Assembly: GCA_007753675.1 (NCBI GenBank)
Contig: CP036432.1
Location: 5,306,394-5,370,393, forward strand
Reading direction: 5' to 3'
DNA: 64,000 bases
Source: Stieleria magnilauensis
GTDB lineage: Bacteria; Planctomycetota; Planctomycetia; Pirellulales; Pirellulaceae
This document shows positions 28,801 through 37,046 of the stretch, in pieces. The position numbers and the translations under genes were made by a program. Position 1 is the first letter of the stretch; every line of letters begins with the position of its first letter. The notes beneath the pieces were generated by a model. That model had not been told where the DNA came from and ran no database searches. It was given only the letters and a program-made list of their open reading frames with translations.

Positions 28801-30353
28801 CCTTTCTGTCCGACGGCACGGTCGCCACACAAATCGCCAATGTCGGTCCGCTCAGCAGCAGTTCTAACCCCAGCGGGTTCACCGAGGCCGGTGGTCAAGT
28901 CTACTTTGCCGCCGAGCAGTCCAACCGCGGCGCACTGCTGGAAGTCTTCTCCGGCATCACCGGAACGCAACTGGCCAATTTGACCGCCGCGCCGAATTAC
29001 CCCGATGCCCCGGACACGATTGCACTACTGGACGCCTTCGAGATCCCGACCAATGTCGCCGACAACTACGGGGTTCGCGTCCGCGCGTACTTGACCGTTC
29101 CCACGACAGGCGACTACACGTTTTGGATTGCTTCGGACGACCAAGGTTCGTTGCTGCTGAGCACGGACGACAACCCGGCCAACGCAGCTCAGATCGCTTC
29201 GGTCCCCGTCTGGACCAGCTCTCGACAATACGACAAGTACCCCACCGACCAGCAGTCGGCGCCGATCTCCTTGGTCGCCGGGCAGGTGTATTACATCGAA
29301 GCGTTGATGAAGGAAGGCGCCGGCGGCGACAATTTATCGATCGCCTGGTCCGGCCCGGGAATTCTCGGACCGACCGTGATCGGCCAGCAGTACCTCACCC
29401 GCTTCGGGGTCGCTCCCACGGACCTGGGCACCGGACGTGAACTCTGGATCACCGACGGAACGCCTGTCGGCACGGAACTGGTTGCCGACATCCAACCGGG
29501 CCTGTCAAGCAGCAACCCCGAACCCAAAGCCTCGACGGGATTGAGATTGTTGCTGAGCGTGACCGACGACGGACCCGTTGGGCGCGAGCCCTACAGCAGC
29601 GGAGGCGCCGCGGCGAACACCTCGCTGATCGAAGACTTGAACCAGGACCTGCGATTCGGCAGCCAGCCCGAAGGGTTCCATCCCTTTGGCGACGAATTCC
29701 TGTTCGTCGCCGATGACGGCCTGATCGGAAACGAACTCTTTCGATTAGCCGCCGACGCACCGGTTGCTCCCGAGGTGGAAGTCGCCGCGCCGCCGGGCGT
29801 CTATCCGCCGGTCGGCCAGCAACAGCGCTCGATCGTTGACTCGATCAGCTTGGTCTTCGACGAAGAAGTCCTGGTCTCTGAGACGCAGATCGAATTGACC
29901 AACCGGGACACGAACACGAAAGTCACGTCGCTGATCGTCAACTCCACCTTTCAAAACGGCCAGACGATCGTGGAACTCACGTTCGGTCCCGGTCCATCGG
30001 TGGTCTCCCGTGACCCGTCCGGCACAACCGGTTTGCTCCATTCGTTGGCCGACGGGAACTACCAGCTGACGGTGCCGGCGACCGCAATTGAATCGGTGCA
30101 GACGGGATTGGGTTTGGCCGGCGATTGGGTGCACGGTGAAAACGCCGCCGACCAGTTTTTCCGACTCTATGGTGACAGCGATGCCGATCGGGATGTCGAC
30201 GGCCAAGACTACGGACGCTTCGGACTGACGTTCCTTCAATCAGCGCCGGGCACCTACAATTCGGATTTTGATTTCGATGGCGATGGAGACGTCGACGGAC
30301 AAGACTACGGCCGATTCGGACTTCAATTCCTGCGCCGCCTCGACCACTCCTGA
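25866..30353 (+). CDS. Giant ELWxxDGT-repeat surface protein with PA14 and dockerin
   Basis: About 1,495 residues. The N-terminus has a basic run and then LERRDLLAFD (33-42), a form of the planctomycete LEPR-XLL export/anchor motif. The body is a chain of ~50-residue ELWxxDGT blades (SELWTSDGT, RELWKSDGS, VELYRSDGT, RELWISDGT-like). Two unrelated segments interrupt it: about 26980-27643 (unknown beta domain) and about 28915-29430, a PA14-like domain (YGVRVRAYLTVPTTGDYTFW). The C-terminus is a dockerin type I pair with Ca-binding loops (GDSDADRDVDGQDYGRF and DFDGDGDVDGQDYGRF). It is probably displayed at the cell surface or in the cell wall layer, binding carbohydrate or protein partners. ATG 25866 was chosen over TTG 25809. 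Confidence 0.85.
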   Translation: MMPLLHQASASRNRRRNDRTIRRQRLSSRIEQLERRDLLAFDISLFADINQQGVSSAIDNVVEFKGEAFFVADDGRSGSELWTSDGTIDGTRQVADLLPGVDGSLPDDLTVLGSELFFTALDELGETDLWKTDGTTAGTSMVFDADANGAFYLRDLTASGGKLFFTAYQYESGYELWVHDQTLGGTILVKDINPDQSIIDRPRELTDVGGTLFFTAYENGYYNRELWKSDGSEAGTMMVKDLAIDTSDPLNPDPSLSSYPTYLTNVDGVLFFVAEDPDDGVELYRSDGTTAGTLQVADLHPNGSSYPDDLTAFDGHVFFSADDGVTGRQLFKSQIATGTTTMVANTAGDNNPSNPTDLEVVGQELFFAAEGVVPATTVSADAPTLLANNSILNGAAWAGIVTGLTTGPDRGNLARFGGNGVFTAKPQTSTNDGPGWVANGAKIGDAGVGLETLAINDFYLADIDSGDLANDSWEWTVSDAAGLTNLAFTGFASGNQFDQSHEGLVFELFLNDSTTRTSLLEVAGDDLDNWFAGRSANNIALSHPGGPTITKATIRMTIGRDGAPAFADGGSEAIVVNAKLTADLSPMTTARVPVGRELHKTDGTTAGTELIDDFVTDGSANPSELTESGGLLYFSADEPVGSGRELWVSNGTQSGTMRLIDSQPGSDEYGAPLDGDPQNLTDIGGTLFFTTLDGTVDRELWTSNGTTLTTRPIANINPGTQSADVQQFTPVGDLVYFVANDGINGEAVWKADPTGQTITMVADVTPSSIDSVSGLAKFGSGVVFYNSIAGSGGGMYYHDGSQTTQFMAGVPVAVSLDGTMFVENQADNRVYFVTNDATSGEELWSSNGTMAGTAIVQDLNSGNTGSEPTELTSFNSQIYFAADDGNFGRELFAASIFGGIQLVRDLNPGTTGSDPRELTVSGGTLFFTADNGSNGRELHTSTGTQLDIHPTGSSNPNALTDIGGTLYFAADNGVDGTEPFLSDGTVATQIANVGPLSSSSNPSGFTEAGGQVYFAAEQSNRGALLEVFSGITGTQLANLTAAPNYPDAPDTIALLDAFEIPTNVADNYGVRVRAYLTVPTTGDYTFWIASDDQGSLLLSTDDNPANAAQIASVPVWTSSRQYDKYPTDQQSAPISLVAGQVYYIEALMKEGAGGDNLSIAWSGPGILGPTVIGQQYLTRFGVAPTDLGTGRELWITDGTPVGTELVADIQPGLSSSNPEPKASTGLRLLLSVTDDGPVGREPYSSGGAAANTSLIEDLNQDLRFGSQPEGFHPFGDEFLFVADDGLIGNELFRLAADAPVAPEVEVAAPPGVYPPVGQQQRSIVDSISLVFDEEVLVSETQIELTNRDTNTKVTSLIVNSTFQNGQTIVELTFGPGPSVVSRDPSGTTGLLHSLADGNYQLTVPATAIESVQTGLGLAGDWVHGENAADQFFRLYGDSDADRDVDGQDYGRFGLTFLQSAPGTYNSDFDFDGDGDVDGQDYGRFGLQFLRRLDHS

Positions 30354-30373
30354 CTGCTGCGGCGACCCCGCAC

Positions 30374-30718
30374 TCACACCTGCCAGAGTCCGTGCTGGAT
30401 GCCACCTTGGAAGAAGATCGCGCACTTCCCGTGACCGGGGAGTTCCATCGGTGCAAGCGCGACCTCGCCCCCAGCCTTTTCGGCGGATGCGACCGCAGCA
30501 TCAATGTCGTCGACCAGCATGTACGGCCGAACGATGGGCGACTCGGATTCGTGCATCGGAGCACGCACACCGATCTTTCCTCCGCTAGCTAACTCAGCCG
30601 TGCGTGCATTTCCAAGCATCGGATCACCCGGGTCGAACGTCACGCCGTGGAGTTGGGAAAGCGTCTCGCACACGGCGTCGACGTCCGGCGTGACGAACTC
30701 TAGATAGTGGACTTGCAT
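30374..30718 (-). CDS. VOC family (glyoxalase/bleomycin-resistance fold) protein
   Basis: A 114-residue single-module VOC protein. It starts MQVHYLEFVTPDVDAVCETL and has the paired beta-alpha-beta-beta-beta units, including VRPYMLVDDIDAAVASAEKAGGEV and a closing GKCAIFFQGGIQHGLWQV. The fold binds a metal and serves glyoxalases, dioxygenases and resistance proteins; which activity applies here cannot be told. His3 and Glu6 are candidate metal ligands, with others in the second half. The start at 30718 is chosen because the upstream 18 residues (open to 30772) do not resemble the family. It converges on the dockerin protein with a 20-base gap. Confidence 0.8.
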   Translation of the reverse strand: MQVHYLEFVTPDVDAVCETLSQLHGVTFDPGDPMLGNARTAELASGGKIGVRAPMHESESPIVRPYMLVDDIDAAVASAEKAGGEVALAPMELPGHGKCAIFFQGGIQHGLWQV

Positions 30719-30816
30719 CGTTTTTCTCGCTCCATTGAAATTGGTTTGAACCTGTCGAGCATGACTCGACACCGTCCCGCCGCCACCGCTTCATCTAGGA
30801 TCGCAACGAGAACAGC

Positions 30817-31404
30817 ATGAAGGATTCTGCAACGAACGCGCTGGCGGATGTCCATCGATTCTACAACGAACTGCCGAACCGTTTCGTTGCCTGGGCCGCG
30901 GTCGGTTCGATCGGCCTGTTCGGATTGACGCTGCTCGTGACCGGGCTTTCGCGCGAGGTGCGCAACGGCCTCGCGGGGCGACAAGCCGATGTCATGTTTC
31001 TCATCGTCATCGGCGCCGTGATGGCCGGCGGGGCCGGATTGTTGGCCCGGCATCTGTTCATCGCCCGTGTAACGTTGACGCCAACGCAACTGGTGGTCAG
31101 CCGCTGGGTCGGATCGTGGCGTTTTTCGCTGAATGAAATCACGGGATTGGCTCGGTATCGAAAGACGATCAAAACCAAATCGCCTACGGGACCTGCACGG
31201 CCTGCCGCCGGCCTGCCCACGTACACGGTTGAAGTGATGATCCTCAGGCTACCGAATCGATGCGCGGCCCAATTCACGCTTCCCCAGTTTTACGGCAACG
31301 CCGAACTGCTGGAACTGCTTCGGCAACGCACCGGACTCCAATTGAACGAGTTCGGCGATGCAGAAGCCAAGGCCCAGGCATGGCGGAAGGGCGTCGACGG
31401 TTGA
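30817..31404 (+). CDS. Two-TM membrane protein, unknown function
   Basis: A 195-residue protein of no recognised family. Two hydrophobic segments are seen at about 24-46 (AWAAVGSIGLFGLTLLVTG) and 60-82 (MFLIVIGAVMAGGAGLLARH). A soluble C-terminal part follows, with short strands like a PH/bPH-type domain (VTLTPTQLVVSRWVGSWRFSLNEITGL). That arrangement is common in bacterial membrane proteins that carry a PH-like domain, but the match is by pattern only. It diverges from the VOC gene and converges on a sulfatase, with only 7 bases to its stop. Confidence 0.7.
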   Translation: MKDSATNALADVHRFYNELPNRFVAWAAVGSIGLFGLTLLVTGLSREVRNGLAGRQADVMFLIVIGAVMAGGAGLLARHLFIARVTLTPTQLVVSRWVGSWRFSLNEITGLARYRKTIKTKSPTGPARPAAGLPTYTVEVMILRLPNRCAAQFTLPQFYGNAELLELLRQRTGLQLNEFGDAEAKAQAWRKGVDG

Positions 31405-31411
31405 CCCGGCG

Positions 31412-33001
31412 TCACCGCGAGGTTTTATCGCGATACTGCGGCGGTGCGTAGGCTTCGTAGCTCGGGGCGTCGTACATGGAGCGCAGTTGGTCGTATGTTT
31501 GGTGAAGCTGTTTCCGGACCTCGGCGTATCCCTCATCGGAGTAAACATTTCGCATCTCGGCGGGATCTTTGACCAAATCAAACAGCTGCCATTCATCGGT
31601 CCACGGCAGGTAGAACAGCTTGTGCGTGTGCGTCCGAACGCCGAAGTGTTGCGGCACGGCGTGCTCGCCGAGTTCATAGTAGGCGTAATAGACCGAATCG
31701 CGAATCTGTTGATCGCTGTCCTTGAGCACCGGCATGATCGACGTCCCTTGAACTTCGTCAGGAGTTTCCATGCCGGCCATGTCCAGGAACGTGGGGGCAT
31801 AATCGATGTTTTGAATCAATGCCGTCGGTTTCGAGCCCGGCTGAACCACGCCCGGCCAGCGGATCACAAAGGGCATGGTGAACGATTCTTCGAACATCCA
31901 CCGTTTGTCGAACCAACCGTGTTCGCCGAGATAAAACCCTTGGTCGGACGAATAGATCACGACGGTGTTGTCCGCCAATTGATGATCGTCCAGGTATCTC
32001 AACAATCGCCCCACGCTCTCATCGACTGCCTTGACCGTTTCCAAGTAGTTCTGCATGTAACGTTGGTACTTCCAACGCACCAGTTCTCGATGATCGATCT
32101 TTCCGGCTTTGTAGTCATCGATAAAGGCTTTGTTTTTCGGCGCGAAATGCGCGTCCCACGTTGCCTGCTGTTCCTCCGTCATGCGGTTGTATTCCGGGGT
32201 GCCGTAAGACCGAAACTCCGGCAAGGTGACGCCCTGCATCTCTTCCTTGCGCAGCTTCAAATCGTAGGCCCACGTCATGTGACGATCGATTTCCATTTCA
32301 TTGTTCGGCAACGTTCGGCTGCGCGTGGCATAGTCATCGAACAAGTTGTCCGGCTCGGGAATGGTGACTCCGTCGAGCGTTCCGAGGTGGCGAAGGGCGG
32401 GGGCAAACGTTCGGTGCGGTGCCTTGTGCTGGCACATCAAAAAGAAGGGCTTGTCGGCTTCGCGATCGTCGAGCCACCGGATCGCTTTGTCGGTCGTGAT
32501 GTCGGTGGCGTATCCTTCAAACCGTTGCTGCTTGCCGTCCATCGAGATGAAAACCGGATTGTAATAGCTGCCTTGCCCGGGCAAGATGTCCCAGTAGTCG
32601 AAGGCGACGGGATCCGTTTTCAAGTGCCATTTCCCGATCACCGCGGTCTGGTAGCCACCGCCGTGCAACGACTTGGCGACGGTCCATTGAGACTGGTCGA
32701 ACCCCGCACCGGTGTTGCGCAAGAAACCGTTCTTGTGGCTGTGTTTGCCGGTCAGGATGCAAGCGCGTGACGGGCCACAGATGGAATTGGCGCAAAAGGA
32801 GTTCCGAAACAGGGCACCTTCGTTGGCGATGCGATCGATACTGGGCGTCGGCGCGACCTCCGCAAGTCGACCACCATAGGCCGAGATCGCGTTCAAGGCA
32901 TGGTCGTCGGAAAAGATGAACAAGATGTTCGGTCGTTCGGCGGCGAAGGCGGGCGTGAGAGATGCCAGGGCCAGGATCGACAGAGAAAGGATTCGTCTCA
33001 T
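31412..33001 (-). CDS. Secreted sulfatase
   Basis: A 529-residue type I sulfatase. The signal peptide runs from MRRILSLSILALASLTPAFAA, and the mature protein opens RPNILFIFSDDHA with the metal-binding Asp pair. The formylglycine signature is CGPSR at 75-79 (Cys75 is converted to formylglycine), followed by ACILTGKHSHKNG. Later hallmarks are GKWHLKTDP and YSSDQGFYLGEHGWFDKRW. It should remove sulfate from polysaccharide or glycan in the periplasm or outside the cell. The start at 33001 gives a clean signal; the frame continues to 33121 without one. No sulfatase-maturing enzyme is in the window. Confidence 0.92.
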   Translation of the reverse strand: MRRILSLSILALASLTPAFAAERPNILFIFSDDHALNAISAYGGRLAEVAPTPSIDRIANEGALFRNSFCANSICGPSRACILTGKHSHKNGFLRNTGAGFDQSQWTVAKSLHGGGYQTAVIGKWHLKTDPVAFDYWDILPGQGSYYNPVFISMDGKQQRFEGYATDITTDKAIRWLDDREADKPFFLMCQHKAPHRTFAPALRHLGTLDGVTIPEPDNLFDDYATRSRTLPNNEMEIDRHMTWAYDLKLRKEEMQGVTLPEFRSYGTPEYNRMTEEQQATWDAHFAPKNKAFIDDYKAGKIDHRELVRWKYQRYMQNYLETVKAVDESVGRLLRYLDDHQLADNTVVIYSSDQGFYLGEHGWFDKRWMFEESFTMPFVIRWPGVVQPGSKPTALIQNIDYAPTFLDMAGMETPDEVQGTSIMPVLKDSDQQIRDSVYYAYYELGEHAVPQHFGVRTHTHKLFYLPWTDEWQLFDLVKDPAEMRNVYSDEGYAEVRKQLHQTYDQLRSMYDAPSYEAYAPPQYRDKTSR

Positions 33002-33419
33002 GAAACAGCGTACTTGTCGTCGGAGGTGGTGAAGTGGCGTGAACGGATGGCAGCGGCGAACCGGCAAGGCTAGCCGCATCGATCTGTCCATTTTCGCTGC
33101 AACCAGTCTAGCAACCGGCACTCAATCGCGGTCGCAGATCCGTCGTCGAGGGATCGATGTCACCCAAGACGGCCGCGATCCTGACACGAACGAAGCGCAA
33201 GGGAGTAGATTTTCAACCACCCATTGCCCCCCGAGTGACCCTACCAGGTGACGATGTTGGGCAGGTCCGTTACTTTCCGATCCACCGGCCCACCTTTTTT
33301 GATCTTTCTTGCCCTGGTAACGTTGCGTCGATCGGCGGCCGAACCAAACTCGGCCGCATCCTGTCAGCCAAGCGGTGGCTGGAGCGATCCCCCTGTAATG
33401 AAAGAGGAAAAGAGAAAGA
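33002..33419. other. 418-base intergenic region
   Basis: It contains the upstream region of the sulfatase on the minus strand and of a very small gene on the plus strand. A degenerate fragment of the 20-bp repeat family is seen near 33044-33060 (CGGATGGCAGCGGCGAA). Otherwise nothing was recognised. Confidence 0.5.
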
Positions 33420-33518
33420 ATGGACGCTGATAAATTCGATGGAATTGCCCGTACCGTTGTGATTTCCGGGATCGGGTTGGTCGCCTTGGTGTTGGCCGCC
33501 CAAAAATTCCTGTTTTAA
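33420..33518 (+). CDS. Small single-TM membrane protein (32 residues)
   Basis: A 32-codon ORF from ATG 33420, preceded by a purine-rich ribosome site (GAGGAAAAGAGAAAGA). The product has a short charged start (MDADKFDGIAR), then one hydrophobic helix (TVVISGIGLVALVLAA) and ends QKFLF. This is the usual shape of bacterial small membrane proteins that modulate larger complexes. Its stop overlaps the last 4 bases of recQ on the opposite strand. It has no recognised family; the ribosome site and the clean TM profile are the only support. Confidence 0.5.
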   Translation: MDADKFDGIARTVVISGIGLVALVLAAQKFLF

Positions 33519-35464
33519 AGCTCAGGCGAGATCTGTTCGACCTGGCGAAGCACATCCGCAAAGGGGATTTGTTCACAGACCCCAAAACTGGCATGCCGGG
33601 ACAGCCGCGAGCGAATCATCTGCGGTGAAGACAGTCCACACAAAAACCGCGTCCTTTGACGCGCGGTCGCGAAATGGTCCGGATACTGCCGACAGACCTC
33701 GGCCAGCGCGCGTCGCACGCCGTCACCGATCTCGCGATGGCTGATCGGGGGAATCGTGTGGGGACCTTCGCCGAGGCAATGACTGCAAACACCGCACGCT
33801 TCATCCATCGCTTCGCCAAAATGTTCGGCCAGCCGACGTGACTGGCAATTCGATGCGCTCGCGATCGCGAACACGTCTTCCAGCCTCGACACCTCCGACT
33901 GCTCACGACTAACCACTTTTTCGAAATACTGATCAGCGATGACCTTGGGATGTTCCAGCCGCCGTTTCCAGCGGTACCCGTGAACCAAATCGCTGACGTT
34001 GACTTCGATCCAGTTTTGTGCCGCCATGAAGTCGATGGCTTTGACGATCCGCTGGCGATCTTGCCCAAGGGCCTTGGCCGCCGTCACGGTATTGAGCGAG
34101 AACCACTTCCGCGCCTTGGTCAGTTGACCGAGCAATCCGGCCAGAAACTCTCGTCGCTCGCCGTCAAAGTTATTCAAGATCGCGCGCGAGGTCACCAAGG
34201 GATGAATCTTATAGGAATCGTAGCGCGGCGATGTCGCTTGCAAGTAACCGTCTAATTCCAAGTACGTCAGCAACGTGCGGACGACAAGAATTCGGATGTC
34301 GGTTTCGAACGACAACTTGTAGTGGGAGACAAAAAATTCGTCGGGTTGGCCATGACAAAAATCAATCATCCGTCCCACGCTGTGACGACTCGGGGTATCG
34401 CCATAGGTGAAATTCTCCAGCACCACACGGTCTTCGGGCAGCAACAACAATTCGCAAACCGACTGCCCACCGTCACGTCCGGCGCGTCCGATCTCTTGGG
34501 CGTAGGCCTCCAACGACTTGGGCGGACTGTAGTGATAGACGTAGCGGATGTTTGCTTTGTCGATCCCCATCCCGAAGGCGATCGTCGCGACGATGATGCC
34601 GTCGTCCGATGCCAGAAAATCCTGTTGGATCGTGGCCCGCGTCTCGGCGTCCATCCCGGCGTGGTAAGCAGTCGCGGTAATGCCGTCGTCGCTGAGTTGC
34701 TCGGCGATCATCTCGGCCGTTTTCTGTTTGGAAACATACACCAACGTGGCCCCCCGCGGCCGCGACTCGATGCGATGGCGGAGTGTTTCGTAATGGTCGG
34801 CCGCGGTGACGACGGTGCTTTTCAAATGCAGATTGGAACGATGAAACGGGGTGCGGATCGCATCGTCGCGTTCGATGGCAAAGGCCTTGCGAATGTCCTC
34901 CAACACCGCCGGCGTCGCCGTCGCGGTCAGCGCCAGAATGCGATCGGCGTTGAGCGTGCCGGCCAATTCAGCGAGCTTCAAGTAATCCGGACGAAAATTG
35001 TGCCCCCACTGACTGATGCAATGCGCCTCGTCGATCGCAAACAGCGAGACGTCCAACGAGCCCACCGAGGCGAGAAATCGTTCGTTGAAAAACCGCTCCG
35101 GGGCGACGTACAGCAGGCGGATCGAACCGTCGCGGATGCCCCGCATCGCGTCACGAAATTCTTGCTCGGTCAAGGAACTGTCCAGACGGGCGGCGCGGAT
35201 CCCACGTGCGGCCAAGGCGTCACACTGGTCCTTCATCAACGCGATCAGCGGCGAAACGACGACCGTCGTGCCGCTGAGCATCTGGCTGGGCAATTGGTAA
35301 CACAGACTCTTCCCGCCCCCGGTCGGAAACACCGCCGCGACATTCTTTCCCGCCAACAGACGCTCGATCACCGCCGCCTGACCGCTGCGGAACTCCTCCA
35401 GTCCGAATCGGTCTCGCAAAATCTGACGTGCTTCCGCGGCCAACTCCGATTCAGCCAATGTCAT
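33515..35464 (-). CDS. recQ: ATP-dependent DNA helicase RecQ
   Basis: A 649-residue RecQ helicase. Walker A is TGGGKS at 48-53, the DEAH box is in FAIDEAHCISQWGHNFRP, and motif VI is YAQEIGRAGRDG with the arginine finger. The zinc-binding cysteines are in the RecQ-Ct region (CQSRRLAEHFGEAMDEACGVC). No separate HRDC domain is obvious; the last ~90 residues are a variant tail. RecQ unwinds forked and recombination DNA. The ATG at 35464 (MTLAESELAAEARQIL) is preferred; upstream codons to 35497 add 11 unrelated residues. It diverges from the sulfatase at 35549 and its stop overlaps the small gene at 33420. Confidence 0.93.
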   Translation of the reverse strand: MTLAESELAAEARQILRDRFGLEEFRSGQAAVIERLLAGKNVAAVFPTGGGKSLCYQLPSQMLSGTTVVVSPLIALMKDQCDALAARGIRAARLDSSLTEQEFRDAMRGIRDGSIRLLYVAPERFFNERFLASVGSLDVSLFAIDEAHCISQWGHNFRPDYLKLAELAGTLNADRILALTATATPAVLEDIRKAFAIERDDAIRTPFHRSNLHLKSTVVTAADHYETLRHRIESRPRGATLVYVSKQKTAEMIAEQLSDDGITATAYHAGMDAETRATIQQDFLASDDGIIVATIAFGMGIDKANIRYVYHYSPPKSLEAYAQEIGRAGRDGGQSVCELLLLPEDRVVLENFTYGDTPSRHSVGRMIDFCHGQPDEFFVSHYKLSFETDIRILVVRTLLTYLELDGYLQATSPRYDSYKIHPLVTSRAILNNFDGERREFLAGLLGQLTKARKWFSLNTVTAAKALGQDRQRIVKAIDFMAAQNWIEVNVSDLVHGYRWKRRLEHPKVIADQYFEKVVSREQSEVSRLEDVFAIASASNCQSRRLAEHFGEAMDEACGVCSHCLGEGPHTIPPISHREIGDGVRRALAEVCRQYPDHFATARQRTRFLCGLSSPQMIRSRLSRHASFGVCEQIPFADVLRQVEQISPEL

Positions 35465-35548
35465 GGTCGTTCCTTGTATACTATGCCTTCGGCTCAATCA
35501 TCAACGCAGCATGCTTCCCATCCGACGCTAAGGTTTACCAACCCCGCC

Positions 35549-37045
35549 ATGAAATCAATCCCGCTACGTTCATTTTTCTGCTCGCTGGCCGTGATGGTGC
35601 TGGCCTGTTGCTGGCACGTAGAAACCTCAGGCCAAGAGACACCGCCCAACGTCGTGATCATCTTCATCGACGACATGGGCTATGCCGACATCGGCCCGTT
35701 CGGCGACACGGGCTATCCGACGCCGAATCTGGACCGCATGGCGGCCGAAGGTCGCAAGTTCACCGATTTCTGCGTCTCATCGGCCGTTTGCAGCGCATCA
35801 CGCTCGGCCCTGATGACGGGGTGCTACCACAAACGCATCGGTATTTCCGGGGCACTGGGTCCGAAGTCAAATATCGGGCTCAACTCCAACGAAACCACGA
35901 TCGCGGAATTGTGCCGCAGCAAAGGGTATCGCACCGCGATTTATGGAAAGTGGCATCTGGGACACCACCCCAAGTTCCTGCCCACCAACCACGGCTTCGA
36001 CGAGTATTACGGGATTCCGTACAGCAATGATATGTGGCCATTGCATCCGGCCACCGTCGCCAAACGACGCATCGATCCCGACGCACCGAGCAATTGGGCC
36101 GAATTGCCGATGATCAAGGACACCCAAATCGTCATCGACAGCATCCAACCGGCCGACCAAGAGCAGATGACGAAGCAGTTTACCGAGCGGGCCGTCGAAT
36201 TTATCCGGCGCGATTCCGAAAAACCGTTTTTTCTCTATCTGCCACACCCGATGGTGCACGTCCCGTTGTTTGTCTCCGACGACTTCCGCGGCAAGAGTGG
36301 TCGCGGTTTGTTCGGCGACGTGGTCATGGAAGTGGATTGGTCGGTGGGCCAGATCTTGAACGCGATCGAAGACATCGGTGTCGAACGCAACACCCTGGTC
36401 GTGTTCACCAGCGACAACGGCCCCTGGCTTTCATACGGGACACACGCCGGAAAAGCGACGCCGCTGCGCGAGGGCAAGGGCACGATGTTTGAAGGCGGCT
36501 ATCGCGAGCCGACGTTGATGTGGTGGAAGGGAAAGATCCCGGCGGGAACCACTTGCGACACCTTCGCCAGCACGATCGATTTGCTGCCCACCATCGCCGC
36601 ACTGGCCGACGCCGAATTGCCCGATCACAAGATCGACGGCCACGACATCCGCCCCCTGATGTTCGGCCACAGCGATGCAAAGACGCCCCACGATTCGTTC
36701 GCATGTTTCTACAAGGGCGAATTGGAAGCGGTGCGAAATGAACGCTTCAAGTTGGTATTTCCACACAAGTACCGCACTCTCAACGGACACCCCGGTGGCA
36801 CCGGCGGACTACCGATCGCCTATCAAAACAAGATGGCCAAGCGGGCGCTGTACGATCTGGACAACGACATCGGCGAAACGACCGATGTGTCGGCCGAGTT
36901 CCCCGACGTCGTCGCCGAACTGGAAGCCGCAGCGGCCAAGTATCGCAACGAGATGGGGGACAAGTTGACCCAAACCAAAGGGACCGAGATCCGGCCGGCC
37001 GGAAAGCTGGAACCGGGTGACGAGACTCTGCCGTTGGTTTGGTGA
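35549..37045 (+). CDS. Secreted sulfatase (CSASR variant)
   Basis: A 498-residue sulfatase with a signal peptide (MKSIPLRSFFCSLAVMVLAC...). It has the metal motif IIFIDDMGYADIG. The modification site reads CSASR at 81-85, with Ala where most members have Pro; C-x-[AP]-S-R is still accepted by maturation enzymes. GKWHLGHHPKFLPTNHGFDEYYG and TSDNGPWLSYG are as in arylsulfatase A-type enzymes. The frame is open far upstream (to 34322) but opposite recQ, so the ATG at 35549 is correct. A TATACT box lies at 35477-35482. The next gene starts one base after the stop, so the two are surely co-transcribed and likely act on the same glycan. Confidence 0.92.
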   Translation: MKSIPLRSFFCSLAVMVLACCWHVETSGQETPPNVVIIFIDDMGYADIGPFGDTGYPTPNLDRMAAEGRKFTDFCVSSAVCSASRSALMTGCYHKRIGISGALGPKSNIGLNSNETTIAELCRSKGYRTAIYGKWHLGHHPKFLPTNHGFDEYYGIPYSNDMWPLHPATVAKRRIDPDAPSNWAELPMIKDTQIVIDSIQPADQEQMTKQFTERAVEFIRRDSEKPFFLYLPHPMVHVPLFVSDDFRGKSGRGLFGDVVMEVDWSVGQILNAIEDIGVERNTLVVFTSDNGPWLSYGTHAGKATPLREGKGTMFEGGYREPTLMWWKGKIPAGTTCDTFASTIDLLPTIAALADAELPDHKIDGHDIRPLMFGHSDAKTPHDSFACFYKGELEAVRNERFKLVFPHKYRTLNGHPGGTGGLPIAYQNKMAKRALYDLDNDIGETTDVSAEFPDVVAELEAAAAKYRNEMGDKLTQTKGTEIRPAGKLEPGDETLPLVW

Positions 37046-37046
37046 C

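Noticed and set aside
31358..32770. 470-residue plus-strand ORF
   Set aside because: It is antisense to the sulfatase at 31412-33001, which has the formylglycine motif; the ORF has no recognisable domain.
34322..35548. 409-residue extension of the sulfatase on the plus strand
   Set aside because: It lies opposite recQ, whose frame has all helicase motifs; the extension has no domain.
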